Shown here one piece after another: positions 1 to 8,294 of a stretch of 64,000 nt of DNA. The notes under the pieces are model-generated. The model searched no databases. It saw only the letters and a program-made list of their open reading frames with translations, and had not been told where the DNA came from. This stretch comes from Flavobacterium xueshanense (lineage in GTDB: Bacteria > Bacteroidota > Bacteroidia > Flavobacteriales > Flavobacteriaceae). Made by a program: the position numbers and the translations under genes. The stretch covers positions 62,001 to 126,000 of the forward strand of contig NZ_FONQ01000001.1 of assembly GCF_900112975.1 (NCBI RefSeq), in the 5' to 3' direction. Numbering within the stretch: position 1 is the first letter of the stretch; every line of letters starts with the position of its first letter.

Positions 1-3
1 CTT

Positions 4-11
4 TATATTTG
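4..11 (+). promoter_or_regulatory. Bacteroidota-type -7 box for the toxin-antitoxin pair
   Basis: TATATTTG matches the TAnnTTTG -7 consensus of Bacteroidota housekeeping promoters. It lies 16 bp before the ATG at 28, which gives a very short leader. The -33 box would fall outside the window, so only half of the promoter can be judged. Confidence 0.5.
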
Positions 12-27
12 AGTAAAATTAATCAAG

Positions 28-258
28 ATGGAAAATCTAATTTCACGAATTACAATAAACCCCGATGTTTGCCACGGAAAGCCAACCGTAAGAAATATGA
101 GATGGCCCGTGGAAGTAATATTAGATATGTTAGGTTCTGGTATGGAAACCAGTGAAATCTTAGACGATCATCCTGAATTAGAGAGAGAAGATATTTTAGC
201 ATCGTTATATTATGCGAAATTATCGATTTCAGGAGATATTCTAAAAGAAGTAAGTTAA
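28..258 (+). CDS. DUF433 domain protein, probable antitoxin
   Basis: This 76-residue protein matches the DUF433 pattern: an N-terminal I-x-x-NPDVCHGKP stretch, a central RWPVEVILDML segment and a helix-turn-helix-like end (SEILDDHPELEREDILASLYYA). DUF433 proteins usually serve as DNA-binding antitoxins beside DUF5615 toxins. Its stop codon overlaps the start of the next gene by one base (TAATG), so the two are translationally coupled. The family assignment is by recognised motif. The antitoxin role is inferred from family knowledge and the neighbour. Confidence 0.85.
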   Translation: MENLISRITINPDVCHGKPTVRNMRWPVEVILDMLGSGMETSEILDDHPELEREDILASLYYAKLSISGDILKEVS

Positions 259-620
259 TGAAATTTCTATGTGATGTACATATTTCAATTAAACTTACAA
301 AACACATCAACAATCAACGATTTGAATGCATTCATATCAATACTATTTTAGATAAATGGTTTACAACAGATAATACTATTGCTAAATTTTCCGACCTAAA
401 CGATTTTATATTAATCACGAAAGATTTTGATTTTAAAAACTCGTTCCTAGTACAAAAAAGTCCAAAAAAATTAATAAAGATAAATTTAGGCAATATCTCA
501 AATACTCAATTAATTAAGGTCTTTGATCACTTTATCAGTGAAATAGAAACGATTAACAAAACCCATAATCAATATATGATTGAAATTGATAGCCATTTTA
601 TCAAGGTGACCACTATTTAA
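258..620 (+). CDS. DUF5615 PIN-like protein, probable toxin
   Basis: The 120-residue product has the PIN-like DUF5615 (Mut7-C related) layout. An acidic residue near the N-terminus (D6 in FLCDVHIS) is followed by D38 (TTDNT) and the T-K-D-F-D-F motif at 54-59, expected to bind metal for RNase activity. It follows the DUF433 gene with a one-base overlap, the standard antitoxin-first order. The protein reads end to end without a frameshift, so the pair looks intact. The target RNA cannot be judged from sequence. Confidence 0.82.
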   Translation: MKFLCDVHISIKLTKHINNQRFECIHINTILDKWFTTDNTIAKFSDLNDFILITKDFDFKNSFLVQKSPKKLIKINLGNISNTQLIKVFDHFISEIETINKTHNQYMIEIDSHFIKVTTI

Positions 621-721
621 TAAACTGATGCAAAACTTAAAAAATTGTCTAATTTGTACTTTTTGTAGTTTTTTTGAAATTTGATTTGATAGTTTGGTGA
701 TTCATTCTTAAAAAAAATCAT

Positions 722-756
722 GAAAAAAAGAGCTTCAATTGAAGCTCCATTTTTGT
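722..756. terminator. bidirectional terminator
   Basis: A perfect 18-base palindrome (730-747, arms GAGCTTCAA/TTGAAGCTC) is flanked by an A run on the left and a T run on the right. It can end the copper receptor gene from one side and the toxin transcript from the other. Confidence 0.75.
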
Positions 757-780
757 TCCAAACTATAAATCTGATACTTT

Positions 781-2781
781 CTAAAACCCAAAACTAATAT
801 TCAAAAAGAAATTTCTTCCTTTACGAGGAATATTGTTCCAATCTGAAAAAGTAGAATAATATGCATCTAAAACATTCTCTATTCCTGCTTTTACATTCCA
901 TTTGCTTTTATCAATCTGAAATGAATAACTCGATGCGAAGTTTAAAATCGCATAATCCGGCGTTCTGTCTTCTCCGTAAAAAGGACTAAATTGTGTTTGA
1001 ACTGCATTACCCTGAACCGCGATTTCAGAAGAGAATCTATTTAGTTTATAAAGCAACGTTGACGAATACCGCAACGGACTTATAAAAGGTAAATTCTCTT
1101 TTTTATAATCCTGTCCATAGCTGTAAACCAATTGCCCTGACCACTTAAAGTTCTTGTCAAATTGGTATTCGATATTCAAATCAGTATTAAAAATAGTAGC
1201 ATAATCCAGTGCTGTGTAGATTTTTATTCCGCTTGCGCCAATAGTCATCGGAATCAAATTCTCAGCTGGTTTACCAACAACATAATTTGAGATGTGAAAA
1301 TAGGAAGACGAGATTTTAGTGCTTATTTTTTGGGTTTTGTAACCAATAAAAGCATTCGCCTCTGATGATTTTTCGTTTCTTAATTCCGGGTTTCCAATAT
1401 AATCGTACCTATCAAAACTATTGAATAAATAAAATCCATAGCCCTCAGAAACAGATGGAGCACGCTCACCATAAGCAAGTCCAAATCCATACTGAAACCC
1501 TTTTTTATCGTACACGTAATTTGATGAAATGCTTTTTAAAATTCTATTTTTGCCGTCTTTCATATTTGGATAAAAAATCTGCAAACTTTCCAGTCCTATA
1601 TCATCGGCAACTTTATTAAAATGATTCGCAATGCTAGCTGAAAACCTCAAACTGGATTGACTGTTCAAAATGACATTATCTTCCATAAACACCTCATTAT
1701 AAAGTGTTCGCACATCCGGCCAGGTAAACATAAACATCAAACTTTCTTTTGGATCGCTCGGATACATCGTCATTTCGGCAATGGAACGGTTATAAAACGA
1801 ATTCAAATCGACCAGAAAATGATGTCTTTTATAAACTCCTTTGGCTTTTGAATAGAATCCGTACGTATCGCTCCAGCCTGGCATATCCATTCGAATAGGT
1901 ACAAAAGGACGTTTGCTGTCATCCATTATGTGTGTAATCGTGTTGTAATAAATTTTGGTTTCCCAATTTTCAATTTTTGATGACTTTGGCACATATTCAA
2001 ATTTCAATGAAGTTATTAAAGCTTCCGCCAAAGAAACATCCATCGGAAGTGCCGGATACCCCACATTAGTTGCTTTGTCATAGATTAATGAAGCTTCCAA
2101 CATTTTATTTTCATCAAAAGAAAAACCAGAAGTGGCAGAAATATTGAATTTTCTAAACTGTGAATACAAAACTTCTTGATTGTTTCCTGCTGAATAATTT
2201 TCGGCATCGCGATACATAAAATCAGTATCGATATAAAAACGATTGTTTGCGTAATTGAGTGCCGATCCAATAATTTTTTGATTGCCGTTACTTTCAAAAC
2301 CGGAATGCAGTGAAACATCCCAACCGGAATTCATAAATCCGCTGCGATTTCTTTTTAAATCAATAGCTCCGCCAATAGTTGCCCCATGACAACCGCCCAG
2401 CTGTCCCGATGTGATTGTGGCTTCCGATAAATTGGAGACCTCAACATAGGAAGTTATCGGGTCCATTTTGTCCGTACAAGCCCCAAAAACGCGCATTCCG
2501 TCTATAGTAATCAACGTTCTTTCGGTAGCCATACTATTAATAATTGGTTCCCATGCGTAACCGCCTCTTTTAATCATTCCAACTTTTCCGGACTGTTGCA
2601 AATACTCCTCCACTGTAGCCAGCGGTTTGATTTGTTTTTGATATAATTGGGTTTTTTTTCCAATGACAATCACTTCATTTAATTTTTTTGGAACGACCGT
2701 ATCTGCAACTTGGTCTTGTGCACAGAGAGTTATCGAAGTGAAACATAAGAGTACAAAACCGTATAATTTCTTTTTCATCAT
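781..2781 (-). CDS. TonB-dependent copper receptor of the OprC/NosA type
   Basis: A 666-residue outer membrane receptor with a signal peptide (cleavage after TLCAQ, about residue 21), a plug domain (about 35-145) and a C-terminal barrel ending in aromatic F-G-F. In the plug, FGACTDKMDP contains C102-x3-M106. The barrel contains H284-x-M286 (THIMDD). These match in type and spacing the CxxxM and HxM copper ligands described for Pseudomonas OprC, relatives of the NosA receptor that feeds copper to nitrous oxide reductase. It is the last gene after a Met/His-rich lipoprotein and lies near the nos genes. The copper assignment is a motif inference; the receptor fold is clear. A terminator sits about 11 bases before its ATG. 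Confidence 0.85.
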   Translation of the reverse strand: MMKKKLYGFVLLCFTSITLCAQDQVADTVVPKKLNEVIVIGKKTQLYQKQIKPLATVEEYLQQSGKVGMIKRGGYAWEPIINSMATERTLITIDGMRVFGACTDKMDPITSYVEVSNLSEATITSGQLGGCHGATIGGAIDLKRNRSGFMNSGWDVSLHSGFESNGNQKIIGSALNYANNRFYIDTDFMYRDAENYSAGNNQEVLYSQFRKFNISATSGFSFDENKMLEASLIYDKATNVGYPALPMDVSLAEALITSLKFEYVPKSSKIENWETKIYYNTITHIMDDSKRPFVPIRMDMPGWSDTYGFYSKAKGVYKRHHFLVDLNSFYNRSIAEMTMYPSDPKESLMFMFTWPDVRTLYNEVFMEDNVILNSQSSLRFSASIANHFNKVADDIGLESLQIFYPNMKDGKNRILKSISSNYVYDKKGFQYGFGLAYGERAPSVSEGYGFYLFNSFDRYDYIGNPELRNEKSSEANAFIGYKTQKISTKISSSYFHISNYVVGKPAENLIPMTIGASGIKIYTALDYATIFNTDLNIEYQFDKNFKWSGQLVYSYGQDYKKENLPFISPLRYSSTLLYKLNRFSSEIAVQGNAVQTQFSPFYGEDRTPDYAILNFASSYSFQIDKSKWNVKAGIENVLDAYYSTFSDWNNIPRKGRNFFLNISFGF

Positions 2782-2791
2782 AGAAAAATTA

Positions 2792-2844
2792 AAAAAAGGC
2801 CAAAAGAACAGCTGTAATTACATTTGGTTTTTTTGACCTTTTTT
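2792..2844 (-). terminator. terminator just before the copper receptor start codon
   Basis: Arms at 2792-2805 and 2831-2844 pair with one G-U wobble (AAAAAAGG(T/C)CAAAA type). A T run follows on the minus strand. The structure lies between the lipoprotein gene and the receptor ATG at 2781, so it would limit or regulate read-through into the receptor. Confidence 0.65.
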
Positions 2845-2865
2845 AGTTAAGAAAATGAAACAGAA

Positions 2866-3714
2866 TTAGAATTCTATCTCAAAGTAAATACTACTTGCCG
2901 GAACTAAATCTGTAATGGTTTCGCCTTTCAAAACAACGTCAGATGCGTTCAAAAGCTGCAAGTTAATTTTCCATAAACCGGTCATGGTCAATGATAATTT
3001 TCCATGATATAATTTGTCCAAAGTAGACTGCGTTAAATCAACATTGTTTGGCGAACCATGATTCCCCATGCTTGGCATTCTTGGATCAATTTTTACTTTA
3101 AAATTATCAACTACTGGAAAACTCATCATCGATTCCATTTTATAAACACTAACGGTAATATCGTTCAGCGCCACTTTTGGATGATGTGGTTCAACATAGG
3201 CCACAATATATCTTACATTATCAGAACCTGTAAAAGTAGTCACTCTTTGTTTAGCCGAAGCCGGAACATCAATCACTGAAGTTGCCGTGTAAGCAGTTCC
3301 ATTAATCGTATAATCTATTTTTAAATCCCAGTATTCCGTAGCGTTTTGAGCCATTTGAAAAACAATATTTCCTTTGTATAAAGTTCCATCAGCAGTCATT
3401 TTTTCAACTTCCGATTTTGGGCATGAATGCGTCTTCGTAGTCATGTGCATCAATGGCATCCAACTGACAGTTGCATTTTTTACGTACTGCCCACTTGTAT
3501 TGTCTTTAATTCTCAAACTGATTTCATTATAGCCTTGTTCTAAAGCTCCCGTATGAGCGTACAATTCGACAGTATGGGTGGTGTTTGTGATTTCTTTGAA
3601 TTTGGTCAGTTCTGCCAATTCATTTACGGCCGGAGTTTCGCTATCTGAGGAACATGAAGAAAACGCGAGTACTATAGCCATTACAGCTAGTATATTTTTT
3701 AATTGAAATTTCAT
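2866..3714 (-). CDS. Met/His-rich lipoprotein with two YtkA-like domains
   Basis: The ATG at 3714 is chosen over an upstream TTG because it begins a lipoprotein signal with lipobox cysteine C21 (LAFSSC). The 282-residue product appears to hold two related beta domains, each with a Met/His cluster. The first has W-M-P-L-M-H-M and then H96-S-C98 (residues 85-98). The second has M213-P-S-M216-G-N-H219. Such P-x-M-x-M-x-H patterns are typical of YtkA/FixH-like domains near copper genes. It precedes the copper receptor gene, so a role in handling copper at the outer membrane is plausible. The function itself is inferred. Confidence 0.7.
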   Translation of the reverse strand: MKFQLKNILAVMAIVLAFSSCSSDSETPAVNELAELTKFKEITNTTHTVELYAHTGALEQGYNEISLRIKDNTSGQYVKNATVSWMPLMHMTTKTHSCPKSEVEKMTADGTLYKGNIVFQMAQNATEYWDLKIDYTINGTAYTATSVIDVPASAKQRVTTFTGSDNVRYIVAYVEPHHPKVALNDITVSVYKMESMMSFPVVDNFKVKIDPRMPSMGNHGSPNNVDLTQSTLDKLYHGKLSLTMTGLWKINLQLLNASDVVLKGETITDLVPASSIYFEIEF

Positions 3715-3849
3715 TTCTTTAGTTTTTATTTTAAATATAAGTATTGATTTGCATGCCATTTTTGGATTATTTATTTCCAAAAAAAGCAAACAAAAACTTA
3801 TCCATCATATAAAACGGATTAATAAAAGCACACGATGTGCATCAAATAT

Positions 3850-4224
3850 TTAAGAAATGAAAGTGGGTGGGTGAAATACAGAAGCACTATTCAAGTGAAC
3901 ATATAAATTAGAATAGTATGGGTTTATTTTTTCTTTGGTACCAAAACAAACGGGTACAATTTCGAAAGATTTGATTTCCTCAAAAATAAGTACGTCAAGT
4001 ATTGGAGCATTTCCTTTTTTATCTGAAGAAAGCGGTTTTTCAGCATCAGAAGCCTTAGCCAGTTCTTTCATCAAATGACATTTTCCGTTACATTGCAATT
4101 TAGGTTTATCCTTATTAATACAAAGAACTTTTGAAATGTATTCATAATTTACAACATACTCTAAAACCGGAAGAATCGGCTTTACAAGCATTATAAGTAC
4201 AATTATGAATATTATTTTTTTCAC
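3850..4224 (-). CDS. small exported Cys-motif protein beside copper genes
   Basis: A 124-residue protein starting with GTG (MKKIIFIIVLIML signal or anchor). It carries a conserved-looking motif L-C-I-N-K-D-K-P-x-L-x-C-N-G-K-C-H-L (C34, C44, C48) and ends in FHPPTFIS. I recall similar small proteins beside TonB receptors and metal genes in Bacteroidota, but no function is established. It is first in a probable three-gene unit with the lipoprotein and the copper receptor. A metal-binding or redox role is an inference from the three cysteines. Confidence 0.65.
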   Translation of the reverse strand: MKKIIFIIVLIMLVKPILPVLEYVVNYEYISKVLCINKDKPKLQCNGKCHLMKELAKASDAEKPLSSDKKGNAPILDVLIFEEIKSFEIVPVCFGTKEKINPYYSNLYVHLNSASVFHPPTFIS

Positions 4225-4228
4225 AGTG

Positions 4229-4236
4229 CAAAATTA
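4229..4236 (-). promoter_or_regulatory. -7 box immediately before the small Cys protein
   Basis: On the minus strand TAATTTTG fits TAnnTTTG and is followed after four bases by the GTG at 4224. Transcription would begin at or inside the start codon, so the message may be leaderless. No clear -33 box was identified. Confidence 0.35.
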
Positions 4237-4321
4237 CTAGATGATTGTTTGCTAAAAAATAGTTTTGAATAGAATAATCTTAAATAAAATCATTCTACTC
4301 AAAACCAGATACTTGAAGGCT

Positions 4322-6136
4322 TTACGCCAATTTTAATTCGGGAATTTCAATCTCATTTAATTCAATTTTATACGAATTGAACTGACTAAAAATTTCAGTT
4401 TTACTGCTTTCGAAAAAAGGAGTTGTTGAAAATAAATCTTCATAATAGTCGATTCCTTGCAGTAAATTATTTTTAAATGAATTCCATTTTTTAATTTGTC
4501 CCAAAGTTATTTCTTCCGTAACCGCAGTGATTTCGTTTTTAAGATAATCCAAATACATTTTTAACTCTTTCACAAATAGATTTGGTCGGTTTGTAACCGT
4601 CAATACAGATGTATTTCCGTAAATATGCTGCACCATTTTCGAGAGTGAAACTTCTTGGTCAAAGTACGCCATATTAGGTCCAGGGCAAATGATTACACCC
4701 TGCGCCTGCCCTTTTATTTCAATGTCATTTTCAAGATACGAAGCATTGGCTAAACCCACACAAAGACAAGCTTTTTCAGTTATGTTGTTTTTCTTTTTTT
4801 CGAAAACTTCAGCAGTTAAAATGTCTTTTTGAAGCAGCAATTCTTCCAGTTTCAAGTCCTGAAATTTCTTGGATGACGTACAAATTCCTTTCACATCGTA
4901 TTCTTTGCTTAACGCCAAAAATCGTTTTGGACACGAACTTCCTGCTTTGCTTTGCTCAATTCGTTTCAATTTCAATTTTTCATTTGTCGTTCCTCGCAAC
5001 GTATTGAAAGGAATTCCCAACGGTGAAATATGACTTAAATACAGATCATCTTCTTTGGCTCCAGCCAATAATGCTCTGGTGTGTTTATCTACCGAAGTGG
5101 CTTCAGGAACCAATAAGAACGGTGAACCCCAACCCACAGAATCCACATCATAATGGTCTAATAGAAAATCGTGTTCCTCAGCGGTTCCTACGCCGCCCTG
5201 AACCGTGATTATTAAATCCAAAGGCTGTTCTGGAACATGAATTTCTTTTTGTCCCAATGCTTTCACCATCAACTCATGGGCAGATTGAATCAATTGCTCT
5301 TTTTTCTGTTTGAATTCTTCTAGAATTGGTCCCAACAAATAGCCTTCGGTGGCAAAAGCGTGTCCGCCACAATTCAGACCGGATTCGATTCGATATTCAG
5401 AAACCCAAAGTCCTTTTTTAGCTAAAAAATTTCCTTGAATCATCGCCGAACGAAAGTCACTCACCTTCAGCGTGATTTTCTTTTTCAGAGTGTTATTCGA
5501 ATCGGGGAAGAAATCCGAAAAACTTTCGAAATAGCTGTATAATCTTGGATTCATCCCTGCCGATAAAACTACCGAAGATTCTAATGTACTGTTGACAAAC
5601 CCACGAAGCGCAGCATGCGCATCATTAAAAATAATTGGCAACTGTTCTTCTTTGATGAAATTTTCCTTATCCAGTTTGGTCATAATATTGACATCAATTT
5701 CGCCCGGATAAAGATTCTTCTCCAGATAATTTTTGATATTTTCTTTGAAGGCAAAACCGTCCTCCATCAGGTTTTGCAGGCCTGCTTTAATCTCTGATTT
5801 GTTGGGTAGCATAGCGATGTAATTTTCCAAAGCTGATTTACTTTCCGATAATTCCGTTTTGAAATTTTCGAATTTTTCCTTCACGATTTTGTCTACCAAA
5901 TTCAAATAAGAAGTAATGCGTTCTGCGCGATAATCATGTATTTTTTGGGTAATTTCCTGATAAGGCAAATCGAATTTCTTGCTGTAAAAAGCATTCATTT
6001 TTTCGATAAGTTCATCATCCATAATTGAAATCACGGACGAAATTCCATACTTCGCCACTCGTATCGGACTATCAATCGTGTAAGCAAGTCCCATCACCGG
6101 GATATGAAAAGTATGAAGTGATTTAAATGTTGTCAT
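4322..6136 (-). CDS. conserved protein of unknown function with six cysteines
   Basis: The ATG at 6136 (MTTFKSLHTFHIPVMG) is preferred over a TTG 45 bases upstream, giving 604 residues. I do not recognise a named family with certainty. The N-terminal H-I-P-V-M-G-L-A and D-S-P-I-R-V-A-K-Y-G-I, and the central V-Q-G-G-V-G-T-A, recall FMN-binding TIM barrels such as nitronate monooxygenases. Residues about 75-170 are helical. Cysteines C256 (NCGGHAF), C402, C419, C457-x-C459 and C484 (ICPGP) are concentrated in the C-terminal two thirds and could hold an iron-sulfur or other metal centre. No signal peptide is seen, so it is cytosolic. It is divergent from the Crp/Fnr regulator and shares the intergenic inverted repeat. 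Confidence 0.6.
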   Translation of the reverse strand: MTTFKSLHTFHIPVMGLAYTIDSPIRVAKYGISSVISIMDDELIEKMNAFYSKKFDLPYQEITQKIHDYRAERITSYLNLVDKIVKEKFENFKTELSESKSALENYIAMLPNKSEIKAGLQNLMEDGFAFKENIKNYLEKNLYPGEIDVNIMTKLDKENFIKEEQLPIIFNDAHAALRGFVNSTLESSVVLSAGMNPRLYSYFESFSDFFPDSNNTLKKKITLKVSDFRSAMIQGNFLAKKGLWVSEYRIESGLNCGGHAFATEGYLLGPILEEFKQKKEQLIQSAHELMVKALGQKEIHVPEQPLDLIITVQGGVGTAEEHDFLLDHYDVDSVGWGSPFLLVPEATSVDKHTRALLAGAKEDDLYLSHISPLGIPFNTLRGTTNEKLKLKRIEQSKAGSSCPKRFLALSKEYDVKGICTSSKKFQDLKLEELLLQKDILTAEVFEKKKNNITEKACLCVGLANASYLENDIEIKGQAQGVIICPGPNMAYFDQEVSLSKMVQHIYGNTSVLTVTNRPNLFVKELKMYLDYLKNEITAVTEEITLGQIKKWNSFKNNLLQGIDYYEDLFSTTPFFESSKTEIFSQFNSYKIELNEIEIPELKLA

Positions 6137-6323
6137 GCTAAAATGATTTAAATAAATAAACCACAAAAATCGAAAAAACAAACCGCATAAAAACTGATAA
6201 ATATCATGCGATAATATTCATTCTTGCAATACCTTAGCCATTCTGGGTACTATTTGAAATTATTTTAAATTCCTTAAAATTTTACAGTATCCTATTATTA
6301 TTTTTGTTAATTTTATAAAAGCT

Positions 6324-6346
6324 TTATTGACACAAAACGTCAATAA
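6324..6346. promoter_or_regulatory. inverted repeat, candidate operator in a divergent promoter region
   Basis: TTATTGAC (6324-6331) and GTCAATAA (6339-6346) are perfect inverted copies separated by seven bases. The element lies 47 bp before the Crp/Fnr gene and about 188 bp before the divergent unknown gene. The TTGAC/GTCAA core resembles half-sites of Crp/Fnr-family regulators, suggesting autoregulation or control of both genes. Confidence 0.5.
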
Positions 6347-6393
6347 TCAACACATTATCTATAAAATAAGACATTCCTAATTTCTCTTTAATT

Positions 6394-6987
6394 ATGCAAA
6401 TTGACATAGACTTACTTTTTTCCTGGGGTGCTGTTGCAAAAAAATATAAAAAAAACGAAGTCGTTTTTAATGAAGATGAAGTGGCCCATTTTTATTATCA
6501 GATTATTGATGGAAGCGTGAGAATGTTTAACTCAAATGACGAAGGAAAAGAGTTCACTCAAGGACTTTTTTGTAAAGGAGAGAGTTTTGGCGAACCTCCT
6601 TTATTTATTGACCAACCGTATCCGTCAAAAGCAGTTTGCATTCAGGATTGTACTATTATGAAGTTATCAAAAGATAAATTTTTAAAAATTCTTGATGAAT
6701 ATCCTTTAATTCAAAAATCATTTCTGATTTTACTTGCCAATAAAATTCACTCAAAATCCAATACTTCAAAAGAGATTATAAACCAAAAACCGGAATTCCG
6801 AATTCTTGCTTTTTTAAACACACACAAAAAAAAATCAGAATGCAATGGCCAAAAAATATTAATTCCTTACACACGTCAGGAAATTGCAAATTTTACCGGT
6901 TTGCGGGTCGAAACGGTGATTCGGGTTTTTTCGAAAATGAATGATTGCAACAAAGTTGACATTATCAATCACAAAATATTTTATTAA
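6394..6987 (+). CDS. Crp/Fnr family transcriptional regulator
   Basis: A 197-residue regulator with an N-terminal cyclic-nucleotide-binding-like barrel (about 15-115, including G-E-S-F-G-E-P-P) and a C-terminal winged helix (about 135-197, T-R-Q-E-I-A-N-F-T-G-L-R-V-E-T-V-I-R). The barrel lacks the cysteine cluster of classical Fnr, so direct oxygen sensing by an iron-sulfur cluster is unlikely. A heme/NO sensor or DNR/NnrR-like role would fit the neighbourhood. It overlaps no gene. The next start lies 8 bases downstream, so the two are probably cotranscribed. Regulation of the nos genes is inferred from position. Confidence 0.88.
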   Translation: MQIDIDLLFSWGAVAKKYKKNEVVFNEDEVAHFYYQIIDGSVRMFNSNDEGKEFTQGLFCKGESFGEPPLFIDQPYPSKAVCIQDCTIMKLSKDKFLKILDEYPLIQKSFLILLANKIHSKSNTSKEIINQKPEFRILAFLNTHKKKSECNGQKILIPYTRQEIANFTGLRVETVIRVFSKMNDCNKVDIINHKIFY

Positions 6988-6994
6988 AAAAAAA

Positions 6995-8227
6995 ATGAAA
7001 TTAAACATTCAATTTTGGCTTAAATTTTCCTTATTAAATCTTTGCATCGTTGCCGCTCTTGGCGTTTTAATGCGTTATAAAATTGGTTTTGAATTCCCTT
7101 ATTTCAATCAAAAAAACATATTACATTCCCATTCTCATTTTGCATTTTCAGGATGGATCACCCATACTTTGATGACATTGATGGTGTATTATCTTCAGAA
7201 TAAAACTGCCGACTTTCAAGTACATAAATACCGAAAAATACTTATAGCCAATCTAATTTGTTCTTACGGGATGCTAATTTTCTTTATTTTTCAGGGATAC
7301 GGAATGATTTCCATATTTTTCTCAACGGCATCAATTCTTGTTTCCTATGTTTTTGGCTATTATTACATCAAAGATTTGAGAAAACTAGATGCTAATTTTG
7401 CTGCAATAAACTGGTTTAAGGCCGCCTTATTTTTTAATATTATTTCTTCTTTCGGGACTTTTTACTTGGCTTACATGATGGCGAGTAAAAATGTCATTCA
7501 GGATTTGTATTTAGCATCCATTTATTATTTTCTCCATTTTCAATATAACGGTTGGTTTTTCTTTGGTTGTATTGGTTTATTTTTTGGCTTTTTAAATCTA
7601 AAAAAATCAGAACATTCTTTTTACGAAACTTCCTTTAAGCTGTTTGCTGTTTCTTGTATTCCTTCCTATTTTTTGTCCACACTTTGGTTGGATTTACCCG
7701 TTTGGCTTTACGCAATCTCAGTCTTTGCAGCGGTAACTCAGGTTTTTGCCTGGTTTAAACTTCTTGTCATTTTAATACAAACAAAAAAAGCGTATTTGAA
7801 AAATTTCGCTCCTTTATTACGCTATATTTTGCTCTTTTCTTGTTTGGCATTAAGTATAAAATTCATTTTGCAATTGGGTTCAACAATACCATCTTTAAGC
7901 CAGCTTGCTTTTGGTTTCAGACCAATTGTAATTGCCTATTTACATTTGGTTTTATTGGCAGTAATCACGTTATTCCTATTGTTTTACATCTATGCCAGTC
8001 ATTTGATTTTCATCAATAAAAAGATAAAAATTGGCTTGGTTCTATTTTCCATTGGTGTTCTATTAAACGAGTTGGTTCTCGCCATTCAAGGTGTTGCATC
8101 TTTCACTTATACAATTATTCCGTATGTGAATGAACTTCTTTTCGTTGTCGCATTAATCTTGCTTTTAGGAATAGGGTTTACTTCTTATTTTTCCATCAAA
8201 AAAGTTAAAAACAACCCGCCTTTATGA
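6995..8227 (+). CDS. polytopic membrane protein resembling heme-copper oxidase subunit I
   Basis: The ATG at 6995 is chosen instead of one at 6941 that lies inside the regulator gene. The 410-residue protein has about twelve hydrophobic segments. His residues sit where heme and copper ligands are found in oxidase subunit I-like and NnrS-like proteins: H44-S-H46-S-H48-F-A-F-S-G-W, H57, and H181-F-Q-Y-N-G-W-F-F-F. There is a further YLH motif near 315. No subunit II or assembly gene is next to it. It lies between the regulator and a fasciclin lipoprotein, and similar proteins accompany nitrogen-oxide genes in Bacteroidota. The exact role (NO handling or electron transfer) is unknown. Confidence 0.65.
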   Translation: MKLNIQFWLKFSLLNLCIVAALGVLMRYKIGFEFPYFNQKNILHSHSHFAFSGWITHTLMTLMVYYLQNKTADFQVHKYRKILIANLICSYGMLIFFIFQGYGMISIFFSTASILVSYVFGYYYIKDLRKLDANFAAINWFKAALFFNIISSFGTFYLAYMMASKNVIQDLYLASIYYFLHFQYNGWFFFGCIGLFFGFLNLKKSEHSFYETSFKLFAVSCIPSYFLSTLWLDLPVWLYAISVFAAVTQVFAWFKLLVILIQTKKAYLKNFAPLLRYILLFSCLALSIKFILQLGSTIPSLSQLAFGFRPIVIAYLHLVLLAVITLFLLFYIYASHLIFINKKIKIGLVLFSIGVLLNELVLAIQGVASFTYTIIPYVNELLFVVALILLLGIGFTSYFSIKKVKNNPPL

Positions 8228-8294
8228 TTGAACGCATAGAATAAACAATTGATAATTAAGTACTTCGTCCTATATAACCAAAGTAACCTTAAAT

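Noticed and set aside
2085..2318. Frame on the minus strand inside the copper receptor gene
   Set aside because: A shadow frame of the receptor; no own motif.
6941..6994. Longer start for the oxidase-like protein
   Set aside because: Would place its amino end inside the regulator gene; the ATG at 6995 gives a normal membrane start.
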